A program made the translations under genes and the position numbers. Of a DNA stretch of 64,000 nt, positions 23,261-31,484 are shown in pieces. Below the pieces are notes generated by a model. That model worked only from the letters and a program-made list of their open reading frames with translations. It was not told where the DNA came from and ran no database searches. The DNA is from an uncultured Oscillospiraceae bacterium (GTDB lineage: Bacteria > Bacillota > Clostridia > Oscillospirales > Acutalibacteraceae). The stretch is taken from NCBI GenBank assembly GCA_958366985.1, contig CATXDC010000015.1, forward strand, positions 1 through 64,000. Reading direction: 5' to 3'. Numbering within the stretch: position 1 is the stretch's first letter; each line of letters opens with the position of its first letter.

Positions 23261-24469
23261 TTATTTCACCTCCGCAGCTTTTTTGGCTTTGATTTTCTTG
23301 ATTTCTATACTTTCAACAAAGGCCTGAACTCTCGTTCTGAGCTGTCCGCTTGTTCGGGACATATAAGGTCTGTCAATTGAAAGAGTGGGTATATTGTACT
23401 CATTATGCATAATATGGCTTGCAAGGGCACGCTCATATGACCAGTAAGTACAGAACTTAATCTGCTCATAGATAATTCCGTCAGCATGATAATCCCGTGC
23501 CAGTTCAGCTGCAAAATCAAGTCTCTTCTGAACCTTATGCTGTGCCGAATGACGTACGCACAGCGTTGTCTGAAGATAGTTGCGGCAAACCTGAGTAAGT
23601 ACATCCTCTTCGTCATTAAGGACAATCTCCTGTCTGCCCGGGAAGCTTCCATAGCAGAAACGGTCTGCTACTACAAGGGCGCCGCTGTCCTCAATAAGTG
23701 AAATAAGCTCGGGATCGTCGATTTCCGAACCTACAACAACAACCTTCGCACGGAAGTTCTTCTTATGATCAGGCTCTCTTGTTTTGAGCTCCTCAAGTGT
23801 TTCACGAAGCTTATCCACAATGAGATATTTGGGACAGGTATAACTTGCAAGGGTAAGTATATGGAACTCATATCCTGTTATTGTAGGATTGTCAAGCTTT
23901 CTGAAATTGCCGATTTCCGTAATAAGACGACAGATTTCATTGTGCTCCTCAACCGCCTTGCGTATTGCTGCCTCTGAAATATCAACTCCATAATTGTCAT
24001 GGAGCGGCTTTAAAACCTTTCTTGATACCTGCTCACGAAGATGCATTACGCAGTCCTCATTATCTGAACATGGTGAATCAAGATTGCACCAGAAAAAGCC
24101 TTTTTTATCGGGATCCGCAGTTCCTAAAAGCTCCATATTTTCCATACTGCGGTTCATGCACTCGCATACGTCTACGCCTGCCATTGCATCAAGGAATTTA
24201 TATCCGCCCTCGATTGCACGCTCCAAAAGCGCTCTTGCATATTCACAGGTGGCATTTGACATATAATATGTTGCGATTTCCATAGAGCCTGTTCTGGGGG
24301 CTCTGAGTCTTACAGAAAAGCAGTTGTCCAGATTCAAAAGAACCTCCGGCATATGGTAACATGTATAACCTACCGCAAGCTTTCCCTCTGCTTTCGCCTG
24401 CTTTACAAGCTCGTTATTGGCTTCTGTAAGAAGATTTTCAAAATAATAGAGATGTTTAAGATCTTTCAT
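23261..24469 (-). CDS. 2-hydroxyacyl-CoA dehydratase / benzoyl-CoA reductase-type subunit (small)
   Basis: A 402-residue PF06050-type protein pairing with the 520-residue subunit. N-terminal VGYTCYHMPEVLL has Cys37 in the place of the family's first cluster ligand, with further Cys at 50, 75, 102 and 104; this is more cysteines than usual. The C-terminal Rossmann-like domain includes DGIIYEQIKFCTYW, matching the family's GVI...KFCDPY segment. It sits between the CooC-like gene (19 bases) and the larger subunit (one base). It probably forms a heterodimer carrying one or two iron-sulphur clusters. Confidence 0.87.
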   Translation of the reverse strand: MKDLKHLYYFENLLTEANNELVKQAKAEGKLAVGYTCYHMPEVLLNLDNCFSVRLRAPRTGSMEIATYYMSNATCEYARALLERAIEGGYKFLDAMAGVDVCECMNRSMENMELLGTADPDKKGFFWCNLDSPCSDNEDCVMHLREQVSRKVLKPLHDNYGVDISEAAIRKAVEEHNEICRLITEIGNFRKLDNPTITGYEFHILTLASYTCPKYLIVDKLRETLEELKTREPDHKKNFRAKVVVVGSEIDDPELISLIEDSGALVVADRFCYGSFPGRQEIVLNDEEDVLTQVCRNYLQTTLCVRHSAQHKVQKRLDFAAELARDYHADGIIYEQIKFCTYWSYERALASHIMHNEYNIPTLSIDRPYMSRTSGQLRTRVQAFVESIEIKKIKAKKAAEVK

Positions 24470-24487
24470 GTCACACCTTCTTCCTCG

Positions 24488-25249
24488 TTACTGTATTTCC
24501 ATTGCTTTAAGGGCTCTTTGTACGCCCAAAACTATATTTGAATCATCGGGAAGCTCCATTACGCTCTTTCCCTGAACATCACAAAGTGCAAGCTGCGGAT
24601 CATCCGGAATCTGTGCCAGAACGGGGATTTCACCTGTATCCACAAACTTTGCCACTTCCGGATCATTAAGACGGTTGATAACTGCTCCAACCTTTTTATA
24701 CATCACAAGCTCGTCGGCAACCTTCTTTATGGACTGAATAACCTGAGTTCCCTTTTTGCTTGGGTCAGTAACCAAAATAAGATGTGTGACGTTTTCCATG
24801 ACACGACGGTTAACCTGTTCTATACCGGCCTCGCCGTCGATTACCACATAATCAAATTCCCCTGACACCATGCTTATTACCGCTTTAAGGTATGTGTTTA
24901 TACTGCAGTAGCATCCGGCTGCTTCCGGTCTGCCTACGGCAAGAAAGGCAAATCCGTCTTTCTCAACCATTGCGTCAAAAATTCTGAATTTTGACTCGCC
25001 CAACAGCTCAATTGCCTTTTTCTTTGATTTATCACCCTCACCGGATTCGGTAATAGCCTTACGGATATCGTCTATGGTCTCGTTTACCTGCACATCAAGG
25101 GCAGTTGCAAGACCTACCGCCGGGTCTGCGTCAATTGCGAGAATTCTTGAACCCGGATGATCCTTTACAAGCTGACGCACTATTGCAGCGGAAATAGACG
25201 TTTTTCCTACACCTCCCTTTCCGGCAACGGTAATAATCACATTTTCCAT
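24488..25249 (-). CDS. cooC: CooC-like nickel-insertion ATPase (MinD/ParA family)
   Basis: A 253-residue deviant-Walker ATPase: AGKGGVGKTS at residues 9-18, a switch region at AIDADP, and FDYVVIDGEAGIEQ. The pair Cys113/Cys115 in AAGCYC falls where CooC carries the CxC that binds nickel at the dimer interface (Cys112/114 in the characterised enzyme). CooC inserts nickel into carbon monoxide dehydrogenase; none is present here, so another target in this operon is implied. It is the first gene, with AAGGAGGAAATC before its ATG, and lies downstream of a palindrome and a hairpin in its leader. Confidence 0.85.
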   Translation of the reverse strand: MENVIITVAGKGGVGKTSISAAIVRQLVKDHPGSRILAIDADPAVGLATALDVQVNETIDDIRKAITESGEGDKSKKKAIELLGESKFRIFDAMVEKDGFAFLAVGRPEAAGCYCSINTYLKAVISMVSGEFDYVVIDGEAGIEQVNRRVMENVTHLILVTDPSKKGTQVIQSIKKVADELVMYKKVGAVINRLNDPEVAKFVDTGEIPVLAQIPDDPQLALCDVQGKSVMELPDDSNIVLGVQRALKAMEIQ

Positions 25250-25285
25250 TTTTGATTTCCTCCTTCACCTAAAAGATCCACAGTC

Positions 25286-25314
25286 TTTAAATGTCAGTCA
25301 GACTGACATTTAAA
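25286..25314. promoter_or_regulatory. 29-bp perfect palindrome, candidate TetR-type operator
   Basis: Fourteen-base arms (TTTAAATGTCAGTC and complement) around a single central base, 37 bases before the CooC-like start codon. The core TGTCAGTCAGACTGACA resembles operators of TetR-family proteins; a TetR gene lies at the other end of the cluster. Being in the leader it could block transcription or initiation. Confidence 0.6.
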
Positions 25315-25319
25315 ATTAC

Positions 25320-25349
25320 AAAAAAGTCGGTTAGGACATTCTCCAACCG
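25320..25349 (-). terminator. Attenuator-like hairpin in the CooC operon leader
   Basis: CGGTTAGGA (25328-25336) pairs with TCCAACCG (25342-25349) with one bulged base; six T residues follow on the minus strand two bases later. It lies about 80 bases before the first start codon, ahead of the palindrome, so it could terminate the transcript conditionally or end an upstream transcript. Confidence 0.5.
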
Positions 25350-25687
25350 AAAAAATGAACCTTTTATTCTGTACTTTTGTAAGTTTAACCTACATAATGC
25401 AGCGAATCGCTTTCGCCGCAGCTCCTCCTCCCCTTTACATTTTATATATAAGCCTATTCTATTGAAGCACAATTTATAAATAAATTCAATCTTTTGAGGA
25501 GAAGATGTTAAAATTTTGTCAATGTGTAGATTTTTCGCATCACCTTTTGTGCAGTTTTTAACAGCGAAATACACAAAAATATATAAATAAAATCATCAAT
25601 TTGTCGAGTGATGCAAAAAACTTTGTACTTTAAAAATATATCACACAATACTTCAAAGATAATTAATCCGACTGCCGCAAATAAAAA

Positions 25688-25725
25688 AACAAATCCCGAA
25701 CAGTGGTGAGCTGTCGGGATTTGTT
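25688..25725 (-). terminator. Terminator-like hairpin with no upstream gene
   Basis: AACAAATCCCGA (25688-25699) and its exact complement (25714-25725), followed by seven T residues on the minus strand. No annotated minus-strand gene precedes it; an unannotated small RNA in 25728-26076 or a decayed gene would explain it. Confidence 0.6.
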
Positions 25726-25789
25726 ATAGCTTGATGCATTAGATAACAATCAGAACTATCAAAGTGAAGCTAATAGAGAGATGATTTAA

Positions 25790-25927
25790 ATGTATATTCG
25801 ACTGTTCCGCCGCTCCGCAGTATATCCCCTCCAAGAGCATCTCTTAAAACAAAGTGGTGAGCTGAGTTTCAGAGCCGGAGATCTTATCACTAACGCAGTC
25901 AAGAAAGGGTATAAAACATATACCTGA
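25790..25927 (+). CDS. Possible 45-residue small protein
   Basis: Begins MYIRLFRRSAVYPLQEH and ends GYKTYT; a GAGAGATGATT stretch precedes the ATG. I recognise no family. It is basic and non-hydrophobic, so it does not look like a secreted pheromone. It contains the second copy of the 12-base repeat AGTGGTGAGCTG. It may be a remnant of a longer gene. Confidence 0.35.
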   Translation: MYIRLFRRSAVYPLQEHLLKQSGELSFRAGDLITNAVKKGYKTYT

Positions 25928-26015
25928 AAAGTATTTACCGCATTGAAATAATATCATATTTACAATCATTTGCAAGTTTCACATGATAAAAGACGTATTT
26001 TACAAGATATAATGC

Positions 26016-26043
26016 TTTGATTTATATTTCCATTTGATATAAT
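26016..26043 (+). promoter_or_regulatory. Candidate promoter of the second LytTR operon
   Basis: TTTGAT (26016-26021), a 16-base spacer and a perfect TATAAT (26038-26043), 33 bases before the regulator start. The -35 is weak, as expected for a regulated promoter. Confidence 0.5.
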
Positions 26044-26076
26044 ATAATAAATACAGTAAAAAGAAGGTGAATATAA

Positions 26077-26787
26077 ATGATTAATATCATAATTTGCGAT
26101 GACGATATATCTTTCAGCGAAATTGTAGAATACAAAATTAAAAGCTGTATTCAGAATTTTGATTTTGAATTTAACATAACAAAAACAGACAGCCTTGACG
26201 AACTGGATAAACTTATACACGAAGATGCCGCAGATATCGCCTTTGTTGACATAATGGTCAACGGAACGAACTCAATTGACTGGTCAATTGAACATCTGCA
26301 AAATAAAAACACACAGCTTATATTTATGACAGGGTTTCCCACAGAAGCTTACAATATATCTGAAACAAAACACTGCTATTACATTATAAAACCCAGAATG
26401 ACTCCCGAACAGCTTACTAAGGCAATCAAAAAAGCTGTTCAGAACCTTTCACAGAAAAATCCAAATCTCACCGTTATAAAGTCGGGCAGCAAAAATTATA
26501 CAGTTAATTTTCAGGATATTCTCTTTGTGGAAACCTTTGCCAACAACATAACAATACATATTAAAAATCAAGACAGCATTACCATATACGCCACCCTCAA
26601 AAGCTTTCTTCAAACTCTTCCCCCATGTTTCCTGCGCTGCCACAAATGCTATGCAATAAACATGAATCACATAACTTCTTACGAACCTCACCAGTTTGTT
26701 CTTTTTTCCGGTGACAAAATACCCATACCTCCCAAAAAATATAACAGTGTTATTGAATCCTATAAAAAATATCTGTCATACATCTAA
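26077..26787 (+). CDS. LytTR-family response regulator (locus B)
   Basis: A 236-residue regulator with receiver start IIICDDD, acceptor Asp in IAFVDIMV and conserved Lys in YIIKPR, then a LytTR domain (~residues 130-236) with FLRCHKCYAINMNH. AAGAAGGTG lies before the ATG. It heads an operon with two tandem GHKL kinases, the same layout as the 3.5-4.2 kb locus but on the opposite strand and clearly diverged. It lies upstream of and divergent from the CooC/dehydratase operon, which could be a target; that is only suggested by position. Confidence 0.9.
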   Translation: MINIIICDDDISFSEIVEYKIKSCIQNFDFEFNITKTDSLDELDKLIHEDAADIAFVDIMVNGTNSIDWSIEHLQNKNTQLIFMTGFPTEAYNISETKHCYYIIKPRMTPEQLTKAIKKAVQNLSQKNPNLTVIKSGSKNYTVNFQDILFVETFANNITIHIKNQDSITIYATLKSFLQTLPPCFLRCHKCYAINMNHITSYEPHQFVLFSGDKIPIPPKKYNSVIESYKKYLSYI

Positions 26788-26800
26788 AGGAGAGCACATC

Positions 26801-28150
26801 ATGGAAACAGTTAATCTTACAGACTTCTTTTCGTGGACTGCCCTGCTTCACACCATAAGAGCGATAGTCACCTTTAATATCACAAACGCTACCCTTAAAA
26901 GCAAATACAATCCATATATTACCTTTTTTATAATGACGGGAACTTGTGTTTCTTACTCTGCGCTGTTTGTTGGAATATCCACTGCACAAAATGAAGTGCT
27001 TGTAATGACTTTCTATTATGTAGTTGCATTTATTGCAATTTGCTTTTTATATAACGGAACAATTTTTGCAAAATTATTTACCACTATATTCAGTCTTTCT
27101 GCATACTTAATTTCAAGTTTTTGCGCCACTGTTCTTTTAAAATTGTTTTTTAACTTTGGAATCAGCAATGGTGTTTTAACTACAATGCCTTTTCCTGAAT
27201 ACCTATGCACTTGCCTCTTTGTTTTCTCCTTTTCATTTTTGTTTGTGGCAATTATAAATTTCGTAAAATCCAAAACAAATTCATCGCTTAAATACAAGGC
27301 AAAGTATAGCTTTTATTATCTTTTTCCTCTTACGCATATTTTCTCATCAGTACTTATATATCAGGCAATAAAAATTGCCACCCCTGAAGGCTTTTCGCAA
27401 ATGGCAAAAAAAGACCCCTTTCTTGAAAACGGAATCGTGTTGCTGATTTCCATCTGTCTGATATTTGATTTATTCATAATTTTCATAGTTGACAGGCAAT
27501 CGAAAACAGAAGAGAAAAACATACAAAATGAAAAAGAGCTTCTTAAAAGTGAGCTGGACTATAATCAAATGCAGCTTCTAAAAAAGGAAAAAAGCGAGTT
27601 CAGCAAAGTAAAACACGATCTTATTAATCTTCTCACCACTGCAACGGGATTTATTGAAATGGGAAAAACTGAAAAAGCTCTTGAAATAATCAGAAAAACA
27701 AGCAGCAGTTTCAGTGAAATTTCAGGCGTACCGCTATGTGCAAATGAAACGCTCAATACCATTCTTTACATAAAACAGCAAAAGGCTGAAGAAATGGGCG
27801 TAACCCTCAAAACAAACGTAAACGAAAACGCATTTTTAAAGCCTGATGACTATGATTTATGCCGCCTGCTTCACAATATCATTGACAATTCCATTAATGC
27901 AAGCAGTGCTCTTTCAGAAAACAAGGTTTCGGAAATAACCATAGATATAGATGAAGATTTTCTTTCAATTACAAGTAAAAATCCTTATCCCGAAACCACA
28001 AAACGCACCAAGGAAAGAAACGAAGATCACGGTCACGGAATCAATATAATAAAGGACATTGCGAAAAAATATTCCGGCACTTATTCGGCAGAAAAAAGCG
28101 ACGGAATGTATATTACCGTTACAAAACTAAGAAATATTTCAAAAAGCTGA
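26801..28150 (+). CDS. GHKL-type sensor histidine kinase (first of tandem pair, locus B)
   Basis: A 449-residue membrane kinase. Start is the ATG at 26801 after AAAGGAGAG, 13 bases past the regulator stop; the frame is open further upstream inside that gene. About six transmembrane helices occupy residues 1-230, then a linker rich in Lys/Glu, acceptor box KHDLINLL, N box NIIDNSINAS and G box GHGINIIKD. Very similar in the C-terminal half to its neighbour. Ligand unknown; AgrC-like proteins commonly sense peptides. Confidence 0.92.
   Translation: METVNLTDFFSWTALLHTIRAIVTFNITNATLKSKYNPYITFFIMTGTCVSYSALFVGISTAQNEVLVMTFYYVVAFIAICFLYNGTIFAKLFTTIFSLSAYLISSFCATVLLKLFFNFGISNGVLTTMPFPEYLCTCLFVFSFSFLFVAIINFVKSKTNSSLKYKAKYSFYYLFPLTHIFSSVLIYQAIKIATPEGFSQMAKKDPFLENGIVLLISICLIFDLFIIFIVDRQSKTEEKNIQNEKELLKSELDYNQMQLLKKEKSEFSKVKHDLINLLTTATGFIEMGKTEKALEIIRKTSSSFSEISGVPLCANETLNTILYIKQQKAEEMGVTLKTNVNENAFLKPDDYDLCRLLHNIIDNSINASSALSENKVSEITIDIDEDFLSITSKNPYPETTKRTKERNEDHGHGINIIKDIAKKYSGTYSAEKSDGMYITVTKLRNISKS
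27280..28150. repeat. Direct repeat, copy 1 (kinase catalytic half, locus B)
   Basis: Repeats at 28676-29546 with an offset of 1,396 bases. The stretch from about 27833 to 28100 is identical to 29229-29496 as far as I can compare, whereas the membrane-sensor halves diverge widely. This points to recent gene conversion of the catalytic part. Confidence 0.88.
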
Positions 28151-28196
28151 ATGCAATATAGTTTTACAAACATCTAATACAAAAGGAGACGGATAC

Positions 28197-29546
28197 ATGG
28201 AAATTGTTGACATGACAAATTTCTTTTCATGGGCTTTTATTATTCATCTGGTAAGACCCCTTGTCACTTTTAATATATCAAACACTATTCTTAAAAAGAA
28301 ACACAAATCATATGTAATATTTTTTACTATGGTTGTCCTTTCACTTGTTTATTCGTTCTTAGGTCTTCAAATAGCCACAAGTGAAAACGAAATACTATTT
28401 ATGATATGTTATTATGCTTATACCTTTGTTATACTTTGCTTTTTATATGAAGGAACTGTTTTTACAAAGCTGTTTACTACTATATTCAGTCTTGTAGCAT
28501 ACCTGATAGCATCATATTTTTCAAGTTTAATTATGAAATACACTATGAATTCGGATATGAGTGTAGGAATAAAACTAACTATGACAAGAAACGAATTACT
28601 CACTGTAAGTCTTTGCATCCTGTCATTTTCATTCGTATTCGTTGCAATCATAAACTTAATAAAAGCAAAAACAAGTCCGTCTCTTAAATACAAAACCAAG
28701 TATAGTTTTTATTATATGTTTCCTATTACACATATTTTCTCCGCAGAACTTATATATCAGGCAATAAAAATTGCCACTCCTGAAGGCTTTTCACAGATGG
28801 CTAAGAAAGACCCTTTTCTGGAAAGTGGAATCACCATTTTAGTTATTGTATGTTTAATTTTTGATGTATGCATAATTTTCATAGTTGACAGACAATCAAA
28901 GACAGAAGAGAAAAACATACAAAATGAAAAAGAGCTTCTTAAAAGTGAGCTCGACTATAATCAAATGCAGCTTCTAAAAAAGGAAAAAAGTGAATTCAGC
29001 AAAGTAAAACATGACCTTATTAATCTTCTCACCACAGCAACGGGATTTATTGAAATTGGAAAAACTGAAAAGGCTCTTGAAATAATCAAAAAGACAAGCA
29101 GCAGTTTCAGTGAAATTTCAGGCGTACCATTATGTGCAAATGAGACTCTCAATACCATTCTTTACATAAAACAGCAAAAGGCTGAGGAAATGGGCGTAAT
29201 CCTTAAAACAAACGTAAACGAAAACGCATTTTTAAAGCCTGATGACTATGATTTATGCCGCCTGCTTCACAATATCATTGACAATTCCATTAATGCAAGC
29301 AGTGCTCTTTCAGAAAACAAGGTTTCGGAAATAACCATAGATATAGATGAAGATTTTCTTTCAATTACAAGTAAAAATCCTTATCCCGAAACCACAAAAC
29401 GCACCAAGGAAAGAAACGAAGATCACGGTCACGGAATCAATATAATAAAGGACATTGCGAAAAAATATTCCGGCACTTATTCGGCAGAAAAAAGCGGCGG
29501 AATGTATATAACTGTTACAAATCTAAGGAATATCTCAAAAAGCTGA
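28197..29546 (+). CDS. GHKL-type sensor histidine kinase (second of tandem pair, locus B)
   Basis: A 449-residue paralog of the preceding kinase and of equal length, 46 bases downstream, with AAAGGAGACGG before the ATG. The catalytic half (KHDLINLL, NIIDNSINAS, GHGINIIKD) is near identical; the membrane half shares topology and scattered residues such as the N-terminal NFFSWAFI. A terminator follows 4 bases after the stop. Confidence 0.92.
   Translation: MEIVDMTNFFSWAFIIHLVRPLVTFNISNTILKKKHKSYVIFFTMVVLSLVYSFLGLQIATSENEILFMICYYAYTFVILCFLYEGTVFTKLFTTIFSLVAYLIASYFSSLIMKYTMNSDMSVGIKLTMTRNELLTVSLCILSFSFVFVAIINLIKAKTSPSLKYKTKYSFYYMFPITHIFSAELIYQAIKIATPEGFSQMAKKDPFLESGITILVIVCLIFDVCIIFIVDRQSKTEEKNIQNEKELLKSELDYNQMQLLKKEKSEFSKVKHDLINLLTTATGFIEIGKTEKALEIIKKTSSSFSEISGVPLCANETLNTILYIKQQKAEEMGVILKTNVNENAFLKPDDYDLCRLLHNIIDNSINASSALSENKVSEITIDIDEDFLSITSKNPYPETTKRTKERNEDHGHGINIIKDIAKKYSGTYSAEKSGGMYITVTNLRNISKS
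28676..29546. repeat. Direct repeat, copy 2 (kinase catalytic half, locus B)
   Basis: Second copy of 27280-28150; recombination between them would fuse the two kinases in frame into one. Confidence 0.88.
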
Positions 29547-29550
29547 ACAC

Positions 29551-29588
29551 AAAAAATCCTCTTTTCTGTTATGAAAAGAGGATTTTTT
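29551..29588. terminator. Bidirectional terminator
   Basis: AAAAAATCCTCTTTTC (29551-29566) and its exact complement (29573-29588) enclose six bases. It ends both the plus-strand kinase operon and the minus-strand tungsten/molybdopterin operon. Confidence 0.9.
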
Positions 29589-29611
29589 AAAGCAATATTT
29601 AAATTTAAAAT

Positions 29612-30544
29612 TCACTTTTTATTTTGGCTTCCGCACTCGTAAGCGGCTCCTCTTAAAACCTGACATCCGTGGGAAAGAGCAGGCATAATTACCTCAAGAC
29701 ATTCGCAGGCAGCTTTCGGGCTTCCCGGAAGATTTACAATAAGGGTCTGCTTTCTTATTCCTGCCCTTGCTCGTGACAGCATTGCATGAGGCGTAATTTT
29801 AAGGCTGTAAGCTCTCATAGCCTCAGCTATTCCCGGAGCTTCACGGTCAATTATATCAAGGGTTGCTTCCGGGGTAACGTCACGGGGTGAAAATCCAGTA
29901 CCGCCGCAGGTAAAGATAAAATCCGCAGCGTAGTTATCGGCAACATCCGCCATACAGTCGGCAATGGCTCTTCTTTCATCGGGCAGAATCTGACAATCGG
30001 TAATTTCGCAGCTGTCACCCACAAACTCCCTTACCGCCTTTTCGCATCCATCTTTCCTTATGCCCGCACTTGCCTTATCACTGGCAACAAGGAGAAACAC
30101 TCTCGGCAAAGCGTCGGCACGCCAGATTGACTGTCCAGGCTTTAAAGTGCCGCCTCGCAGAATTTTGCAGAAAATTCCCTCTTTGGGCATTACGCATTTT
30201 CCCACCTTCTGCTTTATGGCGCAGTCGCTGTGACACTCTTTGCCTATCTGCGTAACCTCCAAAAGGCATGGTCCTGCGCAAAGCTTTGTACCTACGGGAA
30301 GAGTGTGAAGAGAAAGTCCACGTGTAGTGAGATTTTCGGCAAAAACTCCGTTTTCCAAGGTCATGCCGCTTTCCTTTTCCATTTTTTCTATGCTCTCCCT
30401 TGCAAGGAGACTCAGCTGACGGTGACTACCGTCTCCATGGGCGTCACCCTCAAGCCCCTTTGCGGCAATAAGTCTGCCATCCCTTTGAGGAAGCTTTACA
30501 GTCCCTTTTTTATCACTGCTGTTTATGGAAACAATTACTGCCAT
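29612..30544 (-). CDS. MOSC domain - MogA/MoaB fusion protein
   Basis: A 310-residue two-domain protein. Residues ~1-140 form a MOSC domain (GLEGDAHGDGSHRQLSLL; the Cys in GKECHSDC resembles the conserved MOSC cysteine that handles sulphur or metal). Residues ~148-300 form a MogA/MoaB domain with TCGGTGFSPRDVTPEA, which adenylates molybdopterin before metal insertion. GGAGGATGATTTT precedes the ATG. It is the last gene of the operon. Probable role: activation of molybdopterin and handling of the metal cofactor. Confidence 0.93.
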   Translation of the reverse strand: MAVIVSINSSDKKGTVKLPQRDGRLIAAKGLEGDAHGDGSHRQLSLLARESIEKMEKESGMTLENGVFAENLTTRGLSLHTLPVGTKLCAGPCLLEVTQIGKECHSDCAIKQKVGKCVMPKEGIFCKILRGGTLKPGQSIWRADALPRVFLLVASDKASAGIRKDGCEKAVREFVGDSCEITDCQILPDERRAIADCMADVADNYAADFIFTCGGTGFSPRDVTPEATLDIIDREAPGIAEAMRAYSLKITPHAMLSRARAGIRKQTLIVNLPGSPKAACECLEVIMPALSHGCQVLRGAAYECGSQNKK

Positions 30545-30548
30545 AAAA

Positions 30549-31484
30549 TCATCCTCCGATTCTGCTCATATCTCGAAGAGGCTTTTCACAGTCCCTCATT
30601 GTATATCCCATGGGCTTATTAAAAACCGCTTTTTCTATTCTTTCTGAAAGTATTTTATCATCCCCGCCTAAAAATTCACTGAGGGGAATTTCATCATCAC
30701 AGCCTAAACAAGGCTTGAGTGTTCCGTCGGAAAGAATACGTATCCTGTTGCAGCTGCCGCAGAAAGGCTCGCTCATAGGGGCGATTATCCCCGCCTTTGT
30801 GCTGCCTGAAAAGTAAAACTCTCTTGCAGGTTCACCTGTTTCTTTTCCCGGCATAAGCTCGGGATTTTCTTTTAGTATCTCTTTCATGGTTATACGCATT
30901 TCAGGTTTATCGGAAAGCCTGCCAAGGGGCATAAGCTCAATAAATCTTACAGTTACGCCGTATTCCCGGGAAAAACGCAGAAAATCCTTTACCTCACAGT
31001 CGTTTATCCCTCTGAGAAGCACGGCATTTATTTTTATGGGATTCATTCCCGCTCTTTTGGCTTCTTCAATTGCCGAAAAAACTTTATTTATGTCTCCCCC
31101 TGTCATACTGCGGTAACGGTCAGCATTTAAGGAATCAAGGCTTATATTTATTCTGTGTATCCCCGCCCTGTAAAGTTCCTTTGCACACTGAGAAAGCTTT
31201 TGTCCGTTTGTGGTCATTGTAAGCTCCCTGAGATTTTCGAGCTTACCTATACTTTCGGCAATTTCTATAATATCCCTTCGCATAAGGGGCTCTCCGCCTG
31301 TAAGACGGATTTTATTAAGTCCCAAATTTACGCACACTCTCGAAAGCTGCAATATTTCTTCGGCTGTAAGCTCTTTTGAATTCGGACATCCTTCCGAACT
31401 TCGGCAGTAATCACAGTGCAGCTGACATTTTTCCGTAACCGAAAGGCGCAGATAATTTATTGTTCTTCCAAAGCGGTCAATCAT
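30549..31484 (-). CDS. moaA: GTP 3',8-cyclase MoaA
   Basis: A 311-residue radical SAM enzyme making the first step of molybdopterin synthesis from GTP. N-terminal CQLHCDYC binds the SAM cluster; a C-terminal FCGSCNR...KPCLGC motif holds the second cluster; the protein ends SRIGG, the double-Gly tail needed for activity. The start is the ATG nine bases after GGAGG, giving an eight-base overlap with moaC; a longer in-frame start adds eight unsupported residues. Confidence 0.96.
   Translation of the reverse strand: MIDRFGRTINYLRLSVTEKCQLHCDYCRSSEGCPNSKELTAEEILQLSRVCVNLGLNKIRLTGGEPLMRRDIIEIAESIGKLENLRELTMTTNGQKLSQCAKELYRAGIHRINISLDSLNADRYRSMTGGDINKVFSAIEEAKRAGMNPIKINAVLLRGINDCEVKDFLRFSREYGVTVRFIELMPLGRLSDKPEMRITMKEILKENPELMPGKETGEPAREFYFSGSTKAGIIAPMSEPFCGSCNRIRILSDGTLKPCLGCDDEIPLSEFLGGDDKILSERIEKAVFNKPMGYTMRDCEKPLRDMSRIGG

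Larger units (their letters stand above)
25250..26076. other. 827-base intergenic region between divergent operons
   Basis: Holds, from left: the CooC leader with a palindrome (25286-25314) and hairpin (25328-25349), an AT-rich stretch with no credible gene, a terminator on the minus strand (25688-25725), a possible 45-codon plus-strand ORF (25790-25927) and the promoter of the second LytTR operon. The 12-base string AGTGGTGAGCTG occurs twice, at 25702-25713 and 25853-25864. Confidence 0.7.

Noticed and set aside
24488..25249. Chromosome-partition ATPase or nitrogenase iron protein
   Set aside because: The CxC motif after AAGCYC and the lack of ParB or nif neighbours fit CooC; nitrogenase iron-protein Cys spacing is absent.
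17689..25249. Benzoyl-CoA reductase or phenyllactate dehydratase pathway
   Set aside because: There is a single activase, no CoA-ligase or CoA-transferase, no ferredoxin of the bcr type and no downstream ring-cleavage genes; the family match alone does not justify the assignment.
25287..25574. 95-codon minus-strand open frame upstream of the CooC-like gene
   Set aside because: No ribosome site, its end covers the palindrome and hairpin, and the composition is that of AT-rich noncoding DNA.
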